The notes under the pieces were generated by a model. The model searched no databases. It saw only the letters and a list, made by a program, of their open reading frames with translations, and was not told the DNA's origin. Below are positions 62,775-64,000 of a stretch of DNA of 64,000 nt, piece by piece. The translations under genes and the position numbers were made by a program. The DNA is from Tropicimonas sediminicola (lineage in GTDB: Bacteria; Pseudomonadota; Alphaproteobacteria; Rhodobacterales; Rhodobacteraceae): NCBI RefSeq assembly GCF_900188335.1, contig NZ_FZOY01000002.1:682001-746000 (forward strand). The letters run 5' to 3'. The stretch's first letter is position 1, and every line of letters starts with the position of its first letter.

Positions 62775-64000
62775 ATGGCCGATGCAGCCATTCACGGGCA
62801 TGACCATGAGGACAATCGGGGTTTCTTCACCCGTTGGTTCATGTCCACCAACCACAAGGACATCGGGATTCTCTACCTGGTGACCGCGGCCGCCATGGGC
62901 TTCATTGCGGTCTTCTTCACCGTTCTGATGCGCATCGAGCTGATGACGCCGGGCGTGCAGCACATGTGCATGGAGGGCTTCCGGCTCTTCGCCAGCTCGA
63001 CCGATGGCTGTACGCCGAACGGCCATATCTGGAACGTGCTGATCACCGCCCACGGCATCCTGATGATGTTCTTCGTGGTGATTCCGGCGCTCTTCGGGGG
63101 CTTCGGCAACTACTTCATGCCGCTGCAGATCGGCGCGCCGGACATGGCGTTCCCGCGGCTGAACAACCTCAGCTACTGGATGTATTTCGCCGGCTGCTGC
63201 CTTGCGGTGGCCTCGGTGTTCAGCCCGGGCGGCAACGGCCAGCTGGGTTCGGGCGTGGGTTGGGTGCTCTATCCGCCGCTGTCGACCAATGAAGGCGGCT
63301 ACTCGATGGACCTGGCGATCTTCGCCGTCCACGTCTCGGGCGCCTCGTCGATCCTCGGCGCGATCAACATGATCACCACCTTCCTGAACATGCGCGCCCC
63401 GGGCATGACCCTGCACAAGGTGCCGCTCTTCGCCTGGTCGATCTTCGTCACCGCCTGGCTGATCCTGCTCAGCCTGCCGGTTCTGGCCGGTGCGATCACC
63501 ATGCTGCTGACCGACCGCAACTTCGGGACGACGTTCTTTGACCCGGCCGGCGGCGGCGACCCGGTGCTCTATCAGCACATCCTGTGGTTCTTTGGCCACC
63601 CGGAAGTCTACATCGTGATCGTGCCGGGCTTCGGCATCATCAGCCAGGTGATCGCGACCTTCTCGCGCAAGCCGATCTTCGGCTACCTGCCGATGGTCTA
63701 TGCGATGGTCGCAATCGGCGCGCTCGGCTTCGTGGTCTGGGCCCACCACATGTACACCGTGGGCATGTCGCTCAGCCAGCAGAGCTACTTCATGCTGGCG
63801 ACGATGGTGATCGCGGTGCCGACAGGCATCAAGATCTTCAGCTGGATCGCCACGATGTGGGGCGGCTCGATCGAATTCAAGACACCGATGCTGTTCGCCG
63901 CCGGCTTTGTGGCGCTGTTCACTTTGGGCGGTGTCACCGGCATCGTGCTGAGCCAGGCCGGCGTCGACCGGGCCTATCACGACACCTACTACGTGGTGGC
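62775..64000 (+). CDS. ctaD: Cytochrome c oxidase subunit I, aa3 type (3' end outside window)
   Basis: 408 residues are visible from ATG 62775, which follows GGAGGG. The haem-copper oxidase core is clear: [10 protein letters not shown] (haem a His), [17 protein letters not shown] (CuB His and the cross-linked Tyr), [10 protein letters not shown] (two CuB His) and [13 protein letters not shown]. The last residues read YHDTYYVV, just before the haem a3 ligands. It is the catalytic subunit of the terminal oxidase that reduces oxygen and pumps protons. Confidence 0.95.
   Translation, partial: MADAAIHGHDHEDNRGFFTRWFMSTNHKDIGILYLVTAAAMGFIAVFFTVLMRIELMTPGVQHMCMEGFRLFASSTDGCTPNGHIWNVLITAHGILMMFFVVIPALFGGFGNYFMPLQIGAPDMAFPRLNNLSYWMYFAGCCLAVASVFSPGGNGQLGSGVGWVLYPPLSTNEGGYSMDLAIFAVHVSGASSILGAINMITTFLNMRAPGMTLHKVPLFAWSIFVTAWLILLSLPVLAGAITMLLTDRNFGTTFFDPAGGGDPVLYQHILWFFGHPEVYIVIVPGFGIISQVIATFSRKPIFGYLPMVYAMVAIGALGFVVWAHHMYTVGMSLSQQSYFMLATMVIAVPTGIKIFSWIATMWGGSIEFKTPMLFAAGFVALFTLGGVTGIVLSQAGVDRAYHDTYYVV

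Noticed and set aside
1-64000. CRISPR array
   Set aside because: No regularly spaced 25-40 bp repeats were seen; the TGTCTGG cluster has far too short a period.

Overview
The window is high-GC alphaproteobacterial DNA, most likely from a Rhodobacteraceae (roseobacter/Rhodobacter-type) chromosome. The clues are the gene families (ROK-controlled xylFHG-xylBA, sigma-F/NrsF with a bufferin operon, an aa3-type CtaD), the strong GC bias, the frequent ATGA start/stop overlaps and the short GC-rich hairpins. I worked from the sequence alone, so family names rest on motifs I could read and on memory.

Layout. (1) 1-1221: end of an acetyl-CoA hydrolase/CoA-transferase gene. (2) 1295-8320: a LacI-controlled, ribose-type sugar ABC transporter operon with a sugar isomerase-like protein and a Gfo/Idh/MocA dehydrogenase; two LacI-type palindromes lie in the divergent promoter. 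(3) 8343-12727: a secreted di-haem MauG/CcpA-type peroxidase, a secreted FG-GAP/UnbV protein and a ROK repressor. (4) 12941-18868: xylFHG-xylB-xylA, D-xylose uptake and conversion to xylulose 5-phosphate. (5) 19028-33503: ordinary chromosome with an MFS protein, metG, an AttEFGH-like ABC transporter plus CrtC-like secreted hydrolase, valS, a DUF3300/DUF2950 pair and a DUF1992 gene.

(6) 33612-51195: a 17.6-kb integrative element bounded by a perfect 19-bp direct repeat. Its tyrosine integrase lies just inside the left repeat. A replication module follows (excisionase/HTH protein, PrimPol-PriCT-helicase fusion, iteron-like repeats and two large palindromes). The cargo is an OprB porin, an AraC regulator, a secreted amidohydrolase, a Zrg-like ABC/DUF3299 set with a His-rich loop, a DUF5681 gene and, next to the right end, a visibly A/T-rich KAP P-loop NTPase that could be a defence gene. 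A decayed 3' fragment of an fMet-tRNA inside suggests the island is composite. The right repeat lies in the thrS leader, so the element now separates thrS from its former upstream DNA.

(7) 51222-64000: thrS; sigF-nrsF divergent from bufABC-doxX (a copper-handling bufferin system) with GTAAC-type boxes in both directions; a cold-shock gene; small hypothetical genes; an ArsC-like reductase; DUF2177; a DksA/TraR-type zinc finger protein; tRNA-Leu(GAG); a peptidoglycan-binding-domain protein; lipB; and the 5' part of ctaD.
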